From NCBI RefSeq assembly GCF_027943255.1, contig NC_072895.1, forward strand, positions 25,270,001 through 25,334,000: a stretch of 64,000 nt of DNA, given 5' to 3'. Position numbers and translations under genes: made by a program. Under the pieces are notes generated by a model. It worked only from the letters and a program-made list of their open reading frames with translations, was not told the origin of the DNA and ran no database searches. Shown here one piece after another: positions 22,081-33,959 of this stretch; positions within the stretch are counted from its first letter, which is position 1; each line of letters starts with the position of its first letter. The DNA comes from Anastrepha obliqua (taxonomy: Eukaryota > Arthropoda > Insecta > Diptera > Tephritidae).

Positions 22081-22257
22081 ACTCTCGGCAAAATGATTCC
22101 GCGCCAAGCGGAATGTCAAACACTCTGGAATGTCATTTAGCCCCACTAACAAACAGCTGATGCTCGTGCATCAGATGTCTGAAGTTGGTTACACTTCGAG
22201 TGCCGGACCCTGACCAGGTGCCTTATAATCGTGTCATATATAATATATATATAATAT

Positions 22258-22510
22258 ATATCATTGGTGCGTACTCTTTTTGGGTGTTTGGCCGAACTCC
22301 TCCTCTTATTTATGGTGTGCGTCTTGATGTTGTTCCACAAATGGAGGGACCTACAGTTTCAAGCCGACTCCGAACGGCAGCTATTTTTTTTATGGGAAGC
22401 TTTTTCATGGCAGAAATACACTCGAAGGTTTGCCATTGCCTGCCGCTACTAGACAAAACTTTTTCTGCCATCTTAGTGTTTCATGCACGCAGATTCGAAT
22501 TTACGTTCTC
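22258..22510 (-). mobile_element. tRNA-derived SINE, copy 4 (5' part damaged)
   Basis: Minus-strand match from the B-box-like ATTCGAAT near 22497 through the conserved body (TGGCAAACCTTCGAG, GGAGGAGTTCGGCC) to an AT-rich tail of TATATA at 22236-22260. The A-box part is missing. Confidence 0.8.
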
Positions 22511-22890
22511 TCTTGATGCCAGAAAGGTACCGTGTTAGGTACCCACTAATAGGCTGTTCTAGGTACCAAATTAAAATAGGCACAACCGATTTTGTTGCTC
22601 ACTTCACCATTGACCATTGGCTATTGCCTTGGCATCATAATAAATTTCAAGATGGGCGAATGCAGCGAAAAATGTAAAATCGTAGAATTTTTGATTGAAA
22701 ATGCAATTAACGAAGCTGATTTCCAGAAATCTAAATATTATTGAAAGCAAATAGTGTTAACATTAAAATTCGATTTGACATTTGGTTTTTTACACCATCG
22801 CTGAGAATATTTAAAATAGGGTTTCAGTGTAGCAAATTTTGTCAAGATTGTAAAAATATCTAGCACGCGTTTTGTTGTTGGAAAAGCAAT
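22511..22890. other. Gene-free stretch
   Basis: No gene is seen. Three GGTACC-like words (22527, 22538, 22560) form short inverted pairs. Confidence 0.4.
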
Positions 22891-22892
22891 TA

Positions 22893-23340
22893 CAGTAGGT
22901 TCTGTTTTTATGCGGTAGATACGTTCCGCAAGAAACAGCATAAAGAAAAAACAGCATAAAAAAAGCTACTAGTTCTATAGTAAAACTATAGATACGTTTC
23001 AAATGCTAAAACCGCATAAATCTGAAATAATCGCATAAAAAAGGGCACTAGTCCCATATTATTACTATAGATACGTTCCATAGACCGCATGAATCTGAAA
23101 TAATTAAATAAAATCGCATAAACAAAATATTGTATCTTTGAAAATTATATCTTTATATATCTTCCATACTTGTAGGGTTAGCATTTCTGATGAAATCTGT
23201 GATGAGTTTTTGCTTAGCTGGTTTAGAATCTTGTTTATATGTACAATTCCCCATAGGTCGACATGCATTTTGTAATTTAAAAAAAAACCGCACTATTTCA
23301 AAACCGCATAAAAAAAAGCCGCATAAAAACAGAACCTACT
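22893..23340 (-). mobile_element. pogo/Tigger-like MITE, copy 1
   Basis: Inverted ends CAGTAGGTTCTGTTTTTATG are flanked by TA (22891-22892, 23341-23342). The CAG start and TA target resemble pogo/Tigger elements, which is an inference. At 448 bp it lacks about 130 bp that the copy at 34328-34900 retains. Internal words GATACGTT and CCGCATAA recur several times. Confidence 0.8.
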
Positions 23341-23342
23341 GT

Positions 23343-24949
23343 ATATGATACACCTAAAATGCTGCAAAGAGTGAGTACATGGAGATCACAGTAGGGCGTC
23401 GTTAAGGCGTCATTGCCGATTAAATTCTTATCAGCGCCTGTGTACGTGTATTGACACGATCACAGTCTCCCTGGCAATGACGTTGGCATTTTCGTGCGTA
23501 TGTATTTATGTGTACTTGTGCGTCTAAGTACCGCAGCTCGGTGCATTGGGAAACTGTGTGCCTCTGCCTCTGCCTCACTTGATGCGGAACATTTGCTGCT
23601 GCACAGTGGCTACCATTCGACTGCAATAGCCGCTGCCTGCCTGCATGGCTCGTCTCTCACAAGCGCCTGTTGCTCGAGTCACTAGGGAGCTTTTTCCGGA
23701 CGCGCGCATATATCAGCTACTTTCAATCTCTGCCTCCGCCACTCGGGCTGTCATACAATATTTTTATTTATTAGATCAATTTCATATGCAGCGACTACTT
23801 ACGCACACAAACAGTTTCATTGCGAAGCCGCTTAATTGTTTGCTTGCCGTCTGCGCGCTTTCTGCTGTTGTTGAACTTTTGGTGCTACTGGTCGCGCCGT
23901 TGTTGTTTTCATTTGCTTCTTTGGCTTTTAATTTATTATTATGTTTTGGCTGTTTGAGCAGTTTTCGAGCAGATTTTGTTCGAGATTTTTGATTTCATGC
24001 TTATTTGAATACCAAATTGGCTTTCAGTGTTGGTGAACTATTGTTGCCGCATCGCCATGATTCACATTCGAATGCACACATCTGTTGTGCTTATGCATTT
24101 CTATGTATGTATGTATGTATGTGTATGTATACATATGAATGTTGTTTAAAAATGCTTTGCGAAGGGGTTAAAATGTTTATGATGATTTAATTATGAAAAT
24201 TACTGCTGATTTGTTTCCCCCCGATTTGTACTCATTTATTCCGATGAAATCTTTTCGGCAATTGAGTTTAATAATTTTGAAATCGCTTCTTTTCAATAGC
24301 AATCAATTCAATTGGAATAGATTGAGGCGAACTCCGCGCATGGTTATTGAATCTTTAATTTTTCAGATTTTTTTTATGAAATTCAATGATATTCGTCATT
24401 TCAATTAAGTAACGAAATTTACCTAAATAAAAGCTGCAGTCTCAAGGGTGCCGCTAATACGTTGTGTTGCGTTGTGTTGCACCCTCGGACAAAGTGCATT
24501 TAAGGCGATTATGAAATTTGTTGCTCGATTATTGTTGAGGGTGACGTGAGAGGTTGCAGCACGCAATGACTCAGCCCTTTTTTGTTGTAGTAAAGTAATT
24601 CTATACAGCTTTCATAGTTTTGATGATTAATTTCACGCTTAAATTATTCAAAGCGGATAGAATGTCATGTTGGGTTCGTTGTAAATGTCAGCATTAATAT
24701 ATTTACATATGAAACAGTCGCTAAAATCTACATTCGTACAGAGACTAGGGGAGCCAGTATATTCGTAAGCGCGCTTTTTTCTAACTGGATTATTTGAACT
24801 CTATTGCAAGGATTGATTTGAAATTTTTTGTTGAATGTAACAAGAAAACACTTTCGTCTTGTGCAAAATTAAGTTTTTTTTTTTGTTGAGACATCTAGCA
24901 AGTACATCACTCAGACACAATTAAGTCCATCGTACTGCAATCGGATTCC
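23343..24949. other. Long gene-free stretch, intron-like
   Basis: No convincing gene. The composition (pyrimidine runs, GTTGTTG-type triplets, TATG repeats near 24103-24125) is like fly intronic or intergenic DNA. A frame at 23645-23992 begins with ATG but shows no recognisable domain. Confidence 0.4.
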
Positions 24950-25640
24950 CTTTTAATTTTCTTCAAATCTATTCGACCTCCGAAGAAATCTGAGTAGATC
25001 TTGTGGTGTCAAGGAGCCAAGGTAGTCGCATCTTAACACATCAGTGCCCAAGACCTCAAACCTGGTTCGCCGAGCGAAGACGGGGCAGACGCACAGTCCC
25101 TTCTGCTTAATGACAGGGGGATTTGCCACAGGAGTCAGAGGTCTCGTTACCTCAGGATATTATGTCTACCGATATAGTTGAGTCTGGATTTACAGGACTC
25201 ATACAGATCTGCCGCTCCACTTGTTTTCACAACAAAGTCCATCGCTTCTTGAACTGCATACACATCCGCTTGAAACACAGATGCATGCATTCCAAGAGCA
25301 AAGTGCAGTTTTTGGATTCCACGTAGACCCCAGAGCCGGAATCGTTCTCGGTCCTGAAGCCATCCATGCAAATGCGGAGTATTTACGGGTTCATTTTCAG
25401 AGTTTGACCACAGTTGAGCCTCTAGCAGCACCACTTTTCAAGTACGACTCCTGATGGCATGGAGTCAAGGGCATGGAGAGAGTCATTGGATCGAAGTCCA
25501 TGCCTTCTCTGTTTTCCAATGCCGGACAGGGGCCGTACCAATTCCCATTGTGTTTCAACCTGCAGATGGCCTTCAAGGCCTCTCCTTGGATGAAAGCATA
25601 AAGTGATGGTAGACTAACCAGAGCATCTAATGCAAAGCAA
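24950..25640 (-). mobile_element. LINE RNase H fragment
   Basis: Minus strand: an open piece (25147-25434) includes LRGIQKLHFALGMHASVFQA followed by DVYAVQEAMDFV, matching the RNase H FQAE(D)VYAV region, with Asp where Glu is usual. Upstream and downstream codons are broken by stops. The clade is not resolved. Confidence 0.6.
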
Positions 25641-25829
25641 TCATTTCAGCGCCACTCTAACATTTCAATACAACTTTTGTAGATCGAATCATCTTTTGCC
25701 TCAAAATAGGCCTCAGTTTTTAACAACACTGGCGTCATAAAAATGTTTTTGATGGCACCATATTTTTAATGAGTTAGTGCGTTGGAAGTTGCATCCCTAG
25801 CTGACTTCCAGTGTAAGCTTGGTGACATT
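25641..25829. other. Short non-coding stretch
   Basis: Probably holds the 5' untranslated part of the following mariner, but no inverted repeat was found. Confidence 0.35.
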
Positions 25830-26854
25830 CGGTTCAGTGGAAGCGAAGTTATTGCGTTTAAAGGGTCACTTTGTTTGTGTCATCGGTACAAAATTGAGTT
25901 TCGAACAAAGATATAATATCAAATTTTGTTTTAAAATCGGTGAAACCTTAATCGAAACATTTGAATTGATGAAAAAAGTCTATGGCGCTGATTGTCTATC
26001 TCGTGCCACAGTTCATAAGTGGTTTGCACATTTCAGAGATGGTTGTGAGGACATAAATGACAATGAACATATGGGCCGCCCAAAATCAGTAAGCACCGAA
26101 AACTTCATCGAAATTGTTCGTAAATTTATTAAAAGTGAACCGAAGTCATCGTTGAAATTCATGGAAACGGGGCTTACGAAAGGGCTGTGTTACGTTTCAT
26201 TCAGCACAAGTTAACTGGAGACCAAAAATTGCTCAGAACTCAACATTCGAAAGACTTCATTAAAGCGGCGAGAAAAGACGAGAACTTCCTTTACGACATT
26301 GTAACTGGTCATGAAACTTGGTATTTCCAACATGAACTTGAAACTAAGCGTCAAAGTGCCGAATGAAAGGCCCCAGATGAGCCACCATCCAAAAAATCGC
26401 GTTTGGAGAAGTCAAAAATCAAGTCGATGCTCATTTGTTTTTACGATTCCAAGGGAAATGCCCACTAGGAGTTCATGCCAACGAGCTAAACTGTCAATGC
26501 AATTTTCTATCTTGGCATTTTGAAGCGTTTGTTGCATCACATTCGTCCAATTCGCCCTGAATACCGCGAAGGGGGAAGCTGGCGTTTATTTCATGATAAT
26601 GCACCATCTCATCGATCCACTGTGACTTCTACCTATTCGGAAAATTGCATTTGGCCATGAAAGGAAAACGTTTTGCGTCCATAGACATTTCGGTCAATGG
26701 CCTGAAACACTCTTTCAAAAAGCTTTAAGATCGCTCAAAACAGTGTAAAGAGGCCAGAGAGGACTATTTTGAATAAATAAGCTCGAAGTTACCAAGACAA
26801 AGCTCCTGTCGTTTCTATTTTAGCTCAGACTTCTTTACTTTGGACTTCACCTTG
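25830..26854 (+). mobile_element. Decayed mariner, deleted internally
   Basis: The transposase N-terminal part is open: KLSFEQRYNIKFCFKIGETL, HKWFAHFRDGCEDINDNEHM, RKFIKSEPKSSLKFME. A deletion near 26165 removes the second helix-turn-helix. IVTGHETWYFQHELET follows, with the first Asp replaced by His, and the PYSPDMAP segment is deleted near 26616. The end at 26854 (TTTGGACTTCACCTTG) touches TA. Same family as 17446-18552. Confidence 0.88.
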
Positions 26855-26867
26855 TATAATTCACTGT

Positions 26868-27165
26868 TGATGATATTTTCGTTCTCAAGATAGTCGATTA
26901 ATACAATATTTCACCACACACATCCCAAGATACCGAATCCCTAACCCTAACAGTCGACTGTGTTGTGCTTTCGGGCGCTTTGGACGAGATTCACCAGTTG
27001 CTAGCCACTCAGATGACGATCGTTTTGATTCCGGAGTGAAGTGAAGGATCCATGTTCATGGTCAAACACTGCTCAGAATCATCAACACGTTCGTGTATTT
27101 GGTCAGCAGTGAGCAACCGCGGCATTCACTTTCACACAGAGCTTTCTCATAGTCAAATGCTCATC
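26868..27165 (-). mobile_element. Mariner fragment of a second family
   Basis: Minus strand with frameshifts: LTMRKLCVKV, then DSEQCLTM-type codons, RPKAPES, VRDSVSWDVCG and a YLENENIIN end, the order of a mariner transposase centre. No ends are visible. Confidence 0.6.
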
Positions 27166-27780
27166 TGATATATAAAAATGAATGTTTGTCTGTATGTCAT
27201 CGATGAACTCAAAAACTACTGGACCGATTTTTATAAAAATTGGTGTATATATGTATTTTTCCACAGAGAAGGTTTGTAGAATATGCTCATAGATGCCACT
27301 TACCAACAGGTAGCACTGCAGAGTAGCAACTTCTCCCCGTTCAACCGATTGTCATGAAAATTAGTATGACGTAGCAAATCGCGCCTGGTACTGCTAGTGC
27401 AATATAAAACCAAATCGTTCATTCGATATCCTAACTCACGCAACTTCACGTTTCGATCATTCAAAACAATTTTGTGAATTTTTTTTATGTCTTCTGGTTT
27501 TACCGTTTCATTTGGCCATTGGGTTGTGCGTCATCGGTGTCTCTACGACCACGTTTGAAGTCGACCATCGTTTTATTGTTGTTTCTGACGGAGCGGAGTC
27601 CCATAACACTTTCCGAGCCATTACTTCGCTTGAGCGGTATTTTTCCCATCAATAACCAGTGTAAAATTAAATCACGTAATTATTTTTGATCCATTGCTTT
27701 GAAAATAACAGAAGTAGCGCCACTCTTAGCACAATAACTCACGAACTAATGAATAGAATATCGTGAAATTTTAACATCTG
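27166..27780. other. Repeat-like stretch without a gene
   Basis: GATATATAAAAATGAATGTT followed by a CTACTGGACCGATTTTTATA segment and CAACCGATTGTCATGAAAAT resembles sequence common near Helitron ends in insects; no Rep/helicase gene and no CTRR hairpin end could be confirmed. Confidence 0.3.
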
Positions 27781-29330
27781 CCTTTCCATCTTCCGGGCCC
27801 TCAGAACCACACCCACAGATGCACTAAATATTATGCTTAACATTTTACCAATAGAGCAGTACGGTAAGCAAGCAGCTGCCAAAGCAACTCTCAGACTAAG
27901 AGAAATCGGCCTACTCAGAACGTACCAAAGAGGGCACTCCTCAATTTTAGAACAATTCCCCTGCATTCCCAGCACAACGGATTTCTGTAGGACCAATGAC
28001 ATCAATTTTAATAAATCCTTTGTCACAGTATTTGCTTCCAAAGAGGAATGGGATAACGGGCTCATTGTTAAGATAAATGACTTAAACATCTACACAGATG
28101 GCTTAAAACTGGACAACAAAGAAGGTGCAGGGGTCTACTCCGACAAACTCGGAGTATGCCAATCATTTCGCTTACCTGATCATTGCAGTGTATTTCAGGC
28201 GGAAGTCACTGCCATAAAAGAGGGACTTAAAGATATACGATACACTAGACAGGGCTAGACACAATTACGTTCTGGATATTGTAGCAGGTTAAACTCCTAC
28301 TTATTCAGAATTGACCCCGACATACCAAACACATGTCCGGCATGTGAAGGTACCCCGCACGACACTAACCACCTCTTCATATGCCCCCTCAAACCGACTC
28401 ATCTAACCCCCCTCTCCCTCTGGACCCAACCTGTCGAAGCAGCATGTTTCCTGGGCCTACCCTTAGATGAGCCAGACGAAGACGACCGATGATATACTTA
28501 CACTGACAGGGCTAACTATGCTGTTAAAACAACAACAACAGGGACTTAAAGAAATAAAAACGAGAGTATTATCCACAAATGAAGTCTTCATTTACTCGGA
28601 CAGTCAAGCAGCAATAAAAGCGCTGCAATCAAAAACGCACTCGTCAAAAACAGTTCTAGAATGTTTTAAACTACTAGATGACGTATCTAAGTGCTACAAG
28701 GTGCACCTTATCTGGGTACCAGTCCACAGGAACATCGCAGGAAATTGTAAGGCGGATGAACTTGCAAGAACCAGTACAACGCTCGATCTCGAACCGGATA
28801 AGGCGCTGATACCCATGCCCATAGCCACTTGTAAATTACTTATGGACAGGGAAATCATCAAAAAAGTAAATACAATTTGGCAAAACCTCACAACATGCGA
28901 ACTAAGCAGACAGACATGGCCGAACTGGAACAGCGGTCGATCGAAGATCTTGCTAAGATTCAACAGAGAATCTATAAGAAAAATGATAGGTGTTTTAACT
29001 GGTCATTGTTTAATAGGCAGCCACGCTAGAAGGTTAGGACTCCCTTACTTCGATTTCTGTAGAAGCTGTCTTAATACAGAAGAAGAGGAAACAGTCAGAC
29101 ACCTTTTATGTGAGTGTGAAAGCCTAACTATGAGAAGGCTGCGCACTCTCGATACAGCATTTCTAACCGATGTAGCGGATACAGCCCATCTAAAACTACT
29201 GAAGCTCTGCTCGTTTATTAAAGCAACCGGATGGTTTGAAAAGGAACACGTAGAGTAAGGATAAGCTCCAGTGGTATCACAATGGACCTGCCGAAGGTCT
29301 AAGTGTGTCTTACGACAACCACCCTACCTA
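27780..29330 (+). mobile_element. LINE with RNase H, split by a Jockey-like insertion
   Basis: Plus-strand ORF2 3' portion: a post-RT segment (ILPIEQYGKQAAAKATLRLR), RNase H motifs IYTDGLKLDNKEGAG, SVFQAEVTAIKEGL (before the insert), then IYSDSQAAIKALQSK, VHLIWVPVHRNIAGN and KADELART after it, and a zinc cluster CRSCLNTEEEETVRHLLCEC. The ORF ends at 29258. The 3' region ends in CCTA-type repeats near 29320. Without the 307-bp insert the frame would be open through RNase H, so this copy was fairly young when hit. It is 5' truncated. Confidence 0.88.
28233..28539 (+). mobile_element. Jockey-like LINE 3' fragment inserted in RNase H
   Basis: Flanked by the 12-bp duplication AGGGACTTAAAG (28221-28232, 28540-28551). 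It encodes the end of a Jockey-clade ORF2: QLRSGYCSRLNSYLFRIDP, CPACEGTPHDTNHLFICPLK, PLSLWTQPVEAACFLGLPLD, then a stop near 28490 and a short CAA-rich tail. It is strongly 5' truncated. Confidence 0.88.
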
Positions 29331-30240
29331 CCTTCTAAGGTTAGTACTAACTGATGAAGAGGTGAATGCAATAAAACTAGTGCCCATCCATGTGTCAGAC
29401 CCGGGACTTTTCAGCCCATGTAAAAATTGTGGTGATTGTGGTGATTCAAATAATAACTAAACCTAAATAAATACAAATAATATTCCGACTTTTTATGTAA
29501 ATAGATGTGCATATCATTTGCGCGCGCAATATTACAGTGAAATATATTTTACTTTATTTAAAACTTTTCTTTAAATTTTTATATTTTCCCCACTAAATAT
29601 CATACCGGTCAAAATGGTCTGTAAAAGGCATTTTTAAACACTCTATAATTGTGATGTCAAAATTTTATTCTACCCCTACTACGATCTTCCGAGTATGATC
29701 GATTTGTTGTACATACATAGATTGCAAAAAATACTCAGTAGAGTTGCTGATCGATCGTTCGTTAATTTCAAGGGCTTCAATCACTGTCAACGGGGTTAAA
29801 TTTTTAATCTCCTCACTTAATTGTGCTTTCATCATATTTATGCAGCCATGACGCAGTCTTACGTTAAGGCGGGCGGGTGTCATTGCGATTGATTTAAAAT
29901 TTCAGAGGTGATGGAATTAATATTGTGTATCTGTGTGTGTGTGTGTATGTGCACATGTATAGCTACAAATGTATATACGATCTCGTTATTTTGTAGATGC
30001 ACTTTCTGATGGGCAATAAATTCAGTTCCAGATATTCCACTGTAAGTGTATGTATGTGTGTATGCATAGTGTAAAATGAGGCAAAGGGATCATGTTGCGA
30101 TCCATCAATATTTGGCCATGGTTGTTATGACATTTATGTGCACGCATACAGCTGTATTAAATCTTTATAAACGCTTTGTGCGGCGCAGATATTTACAACC
30201 TACATTTTCCCGCATATAAAACAAGCAATCAATATTTGAG
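29331..30240. other. Gene-free stretch with a small unidentified frame
   Basis: A minus-strand frame at 29665-29883 (72 codons, starting ATGACACCCGCCCG) has no recognised domain and contains a possible splice donor GTAAGA after 14 bases of Pro/Ala/Arg codons. TG microsatellite at 29930-29950. Nothing else is supported. Confidence 0.35.
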
Positions 30241-30244
30241 CAGC

Positions 30245-30600
30245 CTGATAAAGGGACTAGTTTTATAATAACCATTTCGGGACAGTTTCAAATTGGTGCA
30301 GAAGAGATAGAGAATGAAACAACTGGTGGATGGCTTACGACAGCAGCAGCACAGAAAACAGACGCGCAGTTATCAAGACCGCTTCGAATAGTGGAACTAA
30401 AGATCAGGCACTATATTTTAGGTTAGGTTTTTGTGGCAGTCGCTTTAGAATAGGCAACCCACGTAGGTCCGTTATGGTACCAGTTGTCTCATTCTCTATC
30501 TCTTCTGTACCAATTTGAAACTGTCTTGAAATGGTTATTATAAAACTAGGCCCTTTATGAGCTGGTTGATAACTGCGCCTCTGTTTTCTGTGCTGCTGTC
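30245..30600. repeat. Two inverted repeat pairs in A-B-A'-B' order
   Basis: Block A (30245-30327) is inverted at 30481-30560, and block B (30339-30376, CAGCACAGAAAACAGACGCG core) is inverted at 30566-30600. The order A-B-A'-B' cannot form one simple hairpin, so it reflects a rearrangement or two successive insertions. The spacer carries a GGTTAGG word like LINE tails. Confidence 0.65.
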
Positions 30601-31065
30601 ACAAAATATATACTGTCACAGGAGTCTGTGAGGTATCTGGGAGTAATGATTGACACAAGACGAAGCTTCAAACGGCACCTTGCGGCAGTCAATTGTAAAG
30701 CAGCGGCTGTCAATGGAGCACTGGCAAGAATTCTTTCGAAGTAGGTGGGCCACAAGGTGAAAAAATGCCTTTATTGCCAACAGTAGCTGACTCGATAATC
30801 TACACTCAGCGCCAATGTGGACCTAAGCTAAAAATAACCATATGCGTGAGGTGTTTCGGACACACAGGTGCAGCGCATTACGAATTGCAGGTGCGTATAG
30901 GACGGTTTCGGACGACCCAATATGTGTTACTGCCGGAAAGATACCAGTAGATATCCACACGAGAGCGCTACATTGCGTATACGGTATACAAGGGCAAAAT
31001 CGACGGCAGCAGAAAAAGCTACGGAAACAACACAATCTATGACTGAGTGGCAAAGAAGATGGGAA
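30601..31065 (+). mobile_element. R1-like LINE fragment
   Basis: Broken plus-strand frames show SVRYLGVMIDTRRSFKRHL (the post-RT YLGV.I motif) and AAEKATETTQSMTEWQRRWE, as in R1-type ORF2. Stops throughout. It is perhaps part of the same old element as 32540-33560. Confidence 0.65.
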
Positions 31066-31069
31066 GCAT

Positions 31070-31250
31070 GATGAGAGCCTTGAAGAGTGTTGGTTTTGCT
31101 TTTCGAGAGAGGACTTTACTACTCATTTGGCTACTTAGTCCAAAGCAGCTCTTGTTGGCAAGTTCCATTACTACATTTTTATAATGTCTAGGATTTTCCG
31201 TCAGGTTTGAATGTTGGAAGCCGTGTATATAGAACATAAGACTGTACATG
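31070..31250 (-). mobile_element. LINE reverse transcriptase end fragment
   Basis: The minus strand reads ELANKSCFGLSSQMSSKVLS, RKAKPTLFKALIM, matching the copy at 57886-58470 (ANRCYFGLSRQLRSRSLSRG). That is the C-terminal RT region of an RTE- or L2-like LINE. Confidence 0.55.
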
Positions 31251-31261
31251 TCTCCAGTTGT

Positions 31262-31456
31262 GGTCGCCGTAACTAAATGGTTTGTGCGTGGCTCAGTTGT
31301 ACCCAGGTTCGATTTCCTCTGTGAACACGGAAAACCAAATTTATAGAAAAAATGATTTCTAATAGTCGCCCCTCGGCGGCAGGCAATGGCAAACCACCGA
31401 TTGTGTTTCTCTCATCAAAGGGCTCTTCCGTTCGGAGTCGGTATGAAGAGGTCATA
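31262..31456 (+). mobile_element. tRNA-derived SINE, copy 5 (3' truncated)
   Basis: It keeps the head (GTCGCCGTAACTAAATGG, B box GGTTCGATT) and the first half of the body (GGCAGGCAATGGCAAACC). It stops at GTTCGGAGTCGGTATGA, where a Tc1/mariner end begins at 31459. Confidence 0.75.
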
Positions 31457-31458
31457 TA

Positions 31459-31822
31459 AAGGGTGGTTAAATTTCAAGGGTCGATGTTGAACCACACCTA
31501 AACGTCAACGACACCGTTGGACTTCTTTCTTTGGGGTTATTTGAAAGAAGAGGTGTACGTCGATAAGCCAACAACAATTCAAGAGCTAAAGGATGTGATA
31601 ATTCGGCACATTAACGGCATAGAACCTGAATTATGCCTCAGCGTCATCGAAAATTTGATCCAACTTATGGAGGTGTGCCGCCGAGGCCGTGGCGGCCATT
31701 TGGCCGATATTTTGTACTATCCGTAATTCAGCCATACCAATATTATCATAATAAAGAGAAATGATAATAATTTCCTAAAACAATTGTATTTTATTCAAAA
31801 TCAATACTGGTCTTGTCCAACA
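31459..31822 (+). mobile_element. Tc1/mariner fragment, centre deleted
   Basis: It begins AAGGGTGGTTAAATTTCAAG next to TA and jumps to the 3' part of a transposase (TPLDFFLWGYLKEEVYVDKP-like codons from 31510, ending GGHLADILYYP). The right inverted repeat is missing. Same family as 51101-51625. Confidence 0.75.
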
Positions 31823-32539
31823 CTTTGAAGACATTAGTTTAAGCAGTTCAAAAAGAAGCGTAAAAGGCATTAACTTAAATTTCTGATATTTTAAATTAGC
31901 TGACCTTGAGTTAATAAACTTTAAATTTTCCAAGATCACCCGAATAGTCACAGCATTTACAAAGTACTAGTACTGACCCACAATGGACCAGTCTCTAGAA
32001 TGGATATATTTCGATACACCGCAGGGTATGGAAATACGTATAAATGCCTTTAAACGTATGTGTACGTTGGTGTGACTTAATGTCAGTCTGGCGGGTGATA
32101 AATGCCGCTGTAATTCAAGTAGCCGAAGTTCATCATCATCAGCAGCAGCAGCAACATCCGAAACAGCAATAGGATGTCTTCGTTGACTGCATACATTGTT
32201 GATGCAATTTCAGTCTGCTGATCGTGATCGTCCCAACTGCACCCACACACATACATGCATGGGCATTACTGGAAAAGTAACGCACTCAATTGAATTTATT
32301 GTTCGCGAAAGGCACCAACAGCCGTCGCCGCATCTCAACTGCAACTTAAAATTCTTAAGCATGATGAGGGAAGCATGCATTCACGAGCACAGTGTGTCCA
32401 GGTCTACGCTAAAGTTTCAGTTTGGGAGGTTTATGCACATTTCACTTCTGATATATATGTGCATATATATCCACCCAAAAAAAATTCAGTAAATGAGTTA
32501 AACTCACTTAACAAAATCAACAACCCAGACTCTATTTTA
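31823..32539. other. Gene-free stretch
   Basis: No gene is seen. CAG-rich triplets near 32140 and ACACAC-type words near 32245. Confidence 0.4.
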
Positions 32540-33560
32540 TAATTATAATCAGCATAATTGGGAGCTACTTTTCGGACCGTAACTAAGGTTCAGAACTGAC
32601 AAAAGTATTAAAGAGTACAATGTAACAGCAAGGGTCCCCACGGTTTTACGCCCACTACTATGGAAACTTATGTACGACGGTGTTCGCAGACTGGATATGC
32701 CTCCTAGAACCAAAGTCATTGGACTCGCGGATGATATCGCGGTGGTTATAGTGGCAAAACACGTCCAAGATGTTGAGAGCGAATCAGTAGGTAGAAACAA
32801 GACTTGATTGACGTCCATTAACCTCGTATTAGCAGAGCACAAAACTGATATGGTTCTAGTAAGTAGCAGGAAGTCAGTGGAATTTATGAATGCAAATGTT
32901 GGAACTGTAACTATCAATTCAAAACCCGGTATTAAATACTTAGGGGTTAAAATTTGTAGTCGTTTAAACTTTAAAACGCACCCAGATTACGCGACAAAGA
33001 AGGCGTCGGATGTACAGTCTTGACTGGCGCGAATAATGCCAAACAACGGAGGCCCAAGCCATAGTAAAATAATATTATATAGCCGTTCTCGGATAAGCGC
33101 TTTGCGAACTAATTGCGGCTTCGGACAATTTCCGATGACGCATCCTTCATCATTGCAGGATTTCCCGATAGACATTCTAGCAAAAGAAATGAAGTCGGTA
33201 TATACATATGTATAAGAATATCCGAATAAAATGGTAGAGCAAGGCATAAATAAATTGCAGCAAAGGAAAGGCGGTGGAACAGGTCACCCAAGGGTAGATG
33301 GACGCGTGAGCTAATACCTATCCTTACGACGTGGCTAGAAATGAACCATGGGAGAGGTGTATTTAGAAAATACGTCCATAGATTTGGTCATGACAGCTTA
33401 CCAAATCGCCCAATCTACATGAAGAGAGAAAAATCTCCAAAATTTTGTGCGGAGAAAATATCGAAAATCAGCAAGTAACTGGAAGAGAATCTGCGTGCAT
33501 ATAACGCACATTCATAACGATTTAAAACGCGCGGAGTTCCGCAGGCGTCAACAATAACTT
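32540..33560 (+). mobile_element. R1-like LINE reverse transcriptase fragment
   Basis: Plus-strand frames show the RT palm (LADDIAVVI near 32728-32755, where Leu replaces the usual aromatic residue before ADD), TSINLVLAEHKTDMVLVSSR, INSKPGIKYLGVKI and the following NFKTHPDYATKKASDVQS. The rest to about 33560 is the degraded C-terminal part, ending in an RRQQ-type segment. Several stops and frameshifts. Confidence 0.75.
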
Positions 33561-33959
33561 AGAGTCTTTGAGTTAACCAGCCCCGTGAAGTAATACCTTT
33601 TTGGGAGTTCCGCAGGGAGAGTTGTAGATAATGGAGAGTTGTTTAGTACGTAGGTGCAGCTCTGAAGCTGCAAGTCGTGCATACTGTTATGTCGGTATAG
33701 CAGTACTCATGAGAGTTTGCTCTCCACGGGCGTTATCCCCAAAAACAAAAAAAAAAACAAAACAGACCCAATTTTCTATTCCGAAATCATTCCGCATAAA
33801 AAATCGGTATAGATATTGACATATTTTTACCGAAATGCTCAGAATGATGGGAGGTGTCGATTAAGCTATGTCTATCTGTCTGTCCGTCTGTGCATCCGTG
33901 CGCACGATAACTCGAGTAAAAATTAATATATTTTAGTAAAACTTGGTACACATATTGTT
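33561..33959. other. Repeat-like non-coding stretch
   Basis: No gene is seen. GTCTATCTGTCTGTCCGTCT followed by CGATAACTCGAGTAAAAATT is a word pair common in fly repeats and leads into the palindrome. Confidence 0.4.

Noticed and set aside
23645..23992. 115-codon frame starting with ATG, rich in Leu/Val/Ala
   Set aside because: No homology that I recognise, biased composition and a location in intron-like DNA; it could be chance.
27166..27460. Helitron end
   Set aside because: Only the start-like phrase is present; no CTRR end, hairpin or AT insertion site was identified.
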